Assembly (NCBI GenBank): GCA_020200195.1
Contig: JAIVJE010000048.1
Location: 1-6,696 of the forward strand
Reading direction: 5' to 3'
Length of the DNA stretch: 6,696 bases
Source of the DNA: Acidobacteriota bacterium
GTDB lineage: Bacteria > Acidobacteriota > Vicinamibacteria > Vicinamibacterales > 2-12-FULL-66-21
In this document: positions 5,539 to 6,696 of the stretch, in pieces
Layout of the letters: every line of letters starts with the position of its first letter
Numbering within the stretch: the stretch's first letter is position 1
Notes under the pieces: model-generated
Told to the model about the DNA's origin: nothing
Database searches by the model: none
What the model saw: only the letters and a program-made list of their open reading frames with translations
Translations under genes and position numbers: made by a program

Positions 5539-5993
5539 ACAGCCTTCGGATACGCCACGCTCGCGTCAGTTGGCTTATTGTCGTCACGAGCTGACGTGCG
5601 GCGCTTTCGGCCCTTCGGCCTTCGCGCCCTACGCTGTGGTGGTCTGCTATCGGCTGCAACGCTCTTTCGGATGTGCGCCGGGTAAGAAGCCGTGAGATCC
5701 CATCCGTCCTTAAACTTGAGCACGTCGCCGCTGTCCTGGAGACGGTAAATTGCACCAGCAACGGTCGTCTCAAAATTGCGAGACGTAGTTTCAAGGCCCC
5801 CCTCCTTGAGCCCCTCGGCAATTTGGCGGATGGTCTGCTTTCTCCGCACAGCGGCCAGAAACAGCTTAATGGCTTCAGGGATGCTCTTGTTGCGGAACGC
5901 GCCGACAGGCAACTCGATAGGGGTGCGCGACAGATCCAGCGTAGCACCCAGTACAGCGGTCCTGTGAGCACCGTCTGCTAAGTTGATACCCAT
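5535..5993 (-). CDS. HARE-HTH-like winged-helix protein, probably 5'-truncated
   Basis: From the first available ATG (5993) this gives 152 aa. The core, residues about 29-110, reads LPVGAFRNKSIPEAIKLFL, then QTIRQIAEGLKEGGL, NFETTVAGAIYRL, and GDVLKFKDGWDL with a following YP. That order (an 'SIPEA' helix, a 'T.R.IA..L...G' helix, then a 'V.k..g.W.L' wing) matches the HARE-HTH winged helix found in restriction-associated proteins and many small bacterial proteins. The tail is Arg/Lys-rich (RRARRPKGRKRR) and fits DNA binding. The same frame stays open upstream of the ATG to 6080 and encodes a plausible helical leader (LAGIEAQIAALQNLRETYLK) with no ATG/GTG/TTG before an in-frame TAG at 6083-6081. 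The original start is therefore probably lost at the junction with the transposase remnant. Whether the ATG at 5993 is used is unclear; only a poorly spaced AAGG precedes it. Confidence 0.65.
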   Translation of the reverse strand: MGINLADGAHRTAVLGATLDLSRTPIELPVGAFRNKSIPEAIKLFLAAVRRKQTIRQIAEGLKEGGLETTSRNFETTVAGAIYRLQDSGDVLKFKDGWDLTASYPAHIRKSVAADSRPPQRRARRPKGRKRRTSARDDNKPTDASVAYPKAV

Positions 5994-6081
5994 CGCCTTC
6001 GTCTTTAGATACGTCTCCCTTAGGTTCTGGAGCGCCGCAATTTGTGCCTCGATCCCGGCCAGGAATACGTCAGACTCCGGC

Positions 6082-6572
6082 TACACGTTCATGAACGATG
6101 TCGCCAGCCGCATCCGGACTCGCGTGCAACTCACGACGGACGGGCACACGGTGTATCTCAGTGCCGTCGAAGATGCATTCGGCAGTGACGTGGACTACGC
6201 GATGCTGACAAAGATTTACGGGCGCCAGGTGGAAAACGAGACGCGCTATAGCCCGGCGAAGATCCTCAGCAGCCCGACGGAGGTAATAAAAGGGAACCCG
6301 AATCCGAGTACATCAGCACGTCGTACGTGGAACGTCAGAACCTCACGATGCGGATGCACATGCGCCGCTTCACGCGGCTCACGAATGCGTTCTCAAAGAA
6401 GGTCGAGAACCACGCGGCAGCGGTGGCTCTGCACTACATGTGGTACAACTTCGTCCGCGTGCATCAGACCTTGCGTGTGACGCCAGCGGTGGAATCGTGC
6501 ATCGCATCTCACGTGTGGTCAATCGAGGAAATCGTAGGACTGCTAGATGCGGTGGAGAAAAAAGCCGCGTGA
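6082..6572 (+). pseudogene. IS1-like DDE transposase remnant, 5'-truncated and frameshifted
   Basis: Two reading frames together give the C-terminal half of an IS1-type transposase. The first (6082-6306) encodes YTFMNDVASRIRTRVQLTTD, then GHTVYLSAVEDAFG, DVDYAML, KIYG, RYSP and GNPNP. The second (6306-6572) continues exactly where the family should go: EYISTSYVERQNLTMRM, then RRFTRLTNAFSKK, LHYMWYNFVRVHQTLRVTP and WSIEEIVGLLDAVEKK. Joining them needs one extra base at about 6304-6306, a single G lost from a CCGG-like site. LTTDGH carries the second catalytic Asp; the first Asp and the N-terminal helix-turn-helix region are missing because the fragment begins abruptly at the 6081 junction. It therefore cannot encode an active transposase. 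No terminal inverted repeat is visible downstream before the next gene. Confidence 0.88.
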
Positions 6573-6575
6573 GGA
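6571..6575 (+). promoter_or_regulatory. Shine-Dalgarno-like GAGGA before the last gene
   Basis: GAGGA overlaps the transposase stop codon and lies 9 nt before the ATG at 6585, a slightly long but usable spacing. It supports the small partial gene at the window end. Confidence 0.45.
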
Positions 6576-6584
6576 ACGCCAATA

Positions 6585-6696
6585 ATGAAGATTGAACAGT
6601 GCCTCATCACCGTGGATCTTGCCTACGCGTTGCGCGAAGTCGTCGAGGCGATGAATCTCAGTGTACCGAATGGAGACTACGGCTTTCTCTGCCCGG
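6585..6696 (+). CDS. Start of a small unknown protein, 3'-truncated by window edge
   Basis: An open frame begins at the ATG 6585, 12 nt after the transposase stop, and runs to the window end (37 codons seen). It encodes MKIEQCLITVDLAYALREVV, then EAMNLSVPNGDYGFLCP. The closing YGFLCP would suit the first knuckle of a Cys-based zinc ribbon, with the next Cys expected just beyond the edge, but this cannot be confirmed here. A GAGGA site lies 9 nt upstream. No function is assigned. Confidence 0.5.
   Translation, partial: MKIEQCLITVDLAYALREVVEAMNLSVPNGDYGFLCP

Noticed and set aside
5600..5628. Nested hairpin (GGCGC ... GGCC CTTC GGCC ... GCGCC) as a terminator
   Set aside because: It lies inside the winged-helix coding region, arises from its repeated Arg/Lys codons and has no T tract on either strand.
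6286..6297. Programmed -1 frameshift at AAAAGGG in the transposase
   Set aside because: The family-conserved residues GNPNP lie downstream of this site in the original frame, and homology switches only at 6306, so a one-base deletion explains the data better. The heptamer is also not canonical.
1..6696. CRISPR array, tRNA/rRNA genes, riboswitch
   Set aside because: No regularly spaced repeats, cloverleaf-like sequence or conserved aptamer core was seen on either strand by eye.

Overview
The window is high-GC, gene-dense bacterial chromosome. Gene content (single-domain response regulators, arginase, HemE/HemY haem genes, an exported O-methyltransferase, an IS1-type transposase remnant) and protein style fit a free-living Acidobacteriota-like or similar Gram-negative soil bacterium. 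That taxonomic guess is an inference from style only; no marker gene is present.

Layout. Positions 1-331 (+) hold the 3' end of a response-regulator receiver domain. It converges on arginase (1244-336, -). A short divergent promoter region (about 1245-1354) separates arginase from a small tudor/SH3-like protein gene (1355-1606, +), whose stop codon abuts the stop of an O-methyltransferase gene on the other strand. From 5139 down to 1607 (-) runs one apparent operon: receiver-only response regulator, uroD (hemE), protoporphyrinogen oxidase (hemY/hemG type), exported O-methyltransferase. Two of its three junctions are 4-nt start/stop overlaps (GTGA and ATGA); the third is a 19-nt gap filled by degenerate heptamer repeats. 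UroD makes coproporphyrinogen III, and the HemY-type oxidase acts one or two steps later in haem synthesis. The regulator and methyltransferase may be co-transcribed for regulatory or accessory reasons that the sequence does not reveal.

From about 5210 to the end the character changes to accessory DNA. There is a 92-aa basic protein of an uncharacterised type, a HARE-HTH-like winged-helix protein convergent with it, a 5'-truncated and frameshifted IS1-like transposase, and the start of another small gene that runs off the window. The winged-helix reading frame and the transposase fragment are both missing their 5' ends at the same point (about 6080/6081), which marks a rearrangement junction.

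The best items for a second look are: a palindromic REP-like element carried in frame inside the protoporphyrinogen oxidase gene; the heptamer array at the uroD-hemY junction; the head-to-head double truncation at 6081; predicted promoters that would place transcription starts on or beside the start codon of three transcription units; and an exported methyltransferase with a His where the metal-binding Asp is expected. I found no CRISPR array, tRNA, rRNA or clear riboswitch. I did not find a clearly new multi-gene system.
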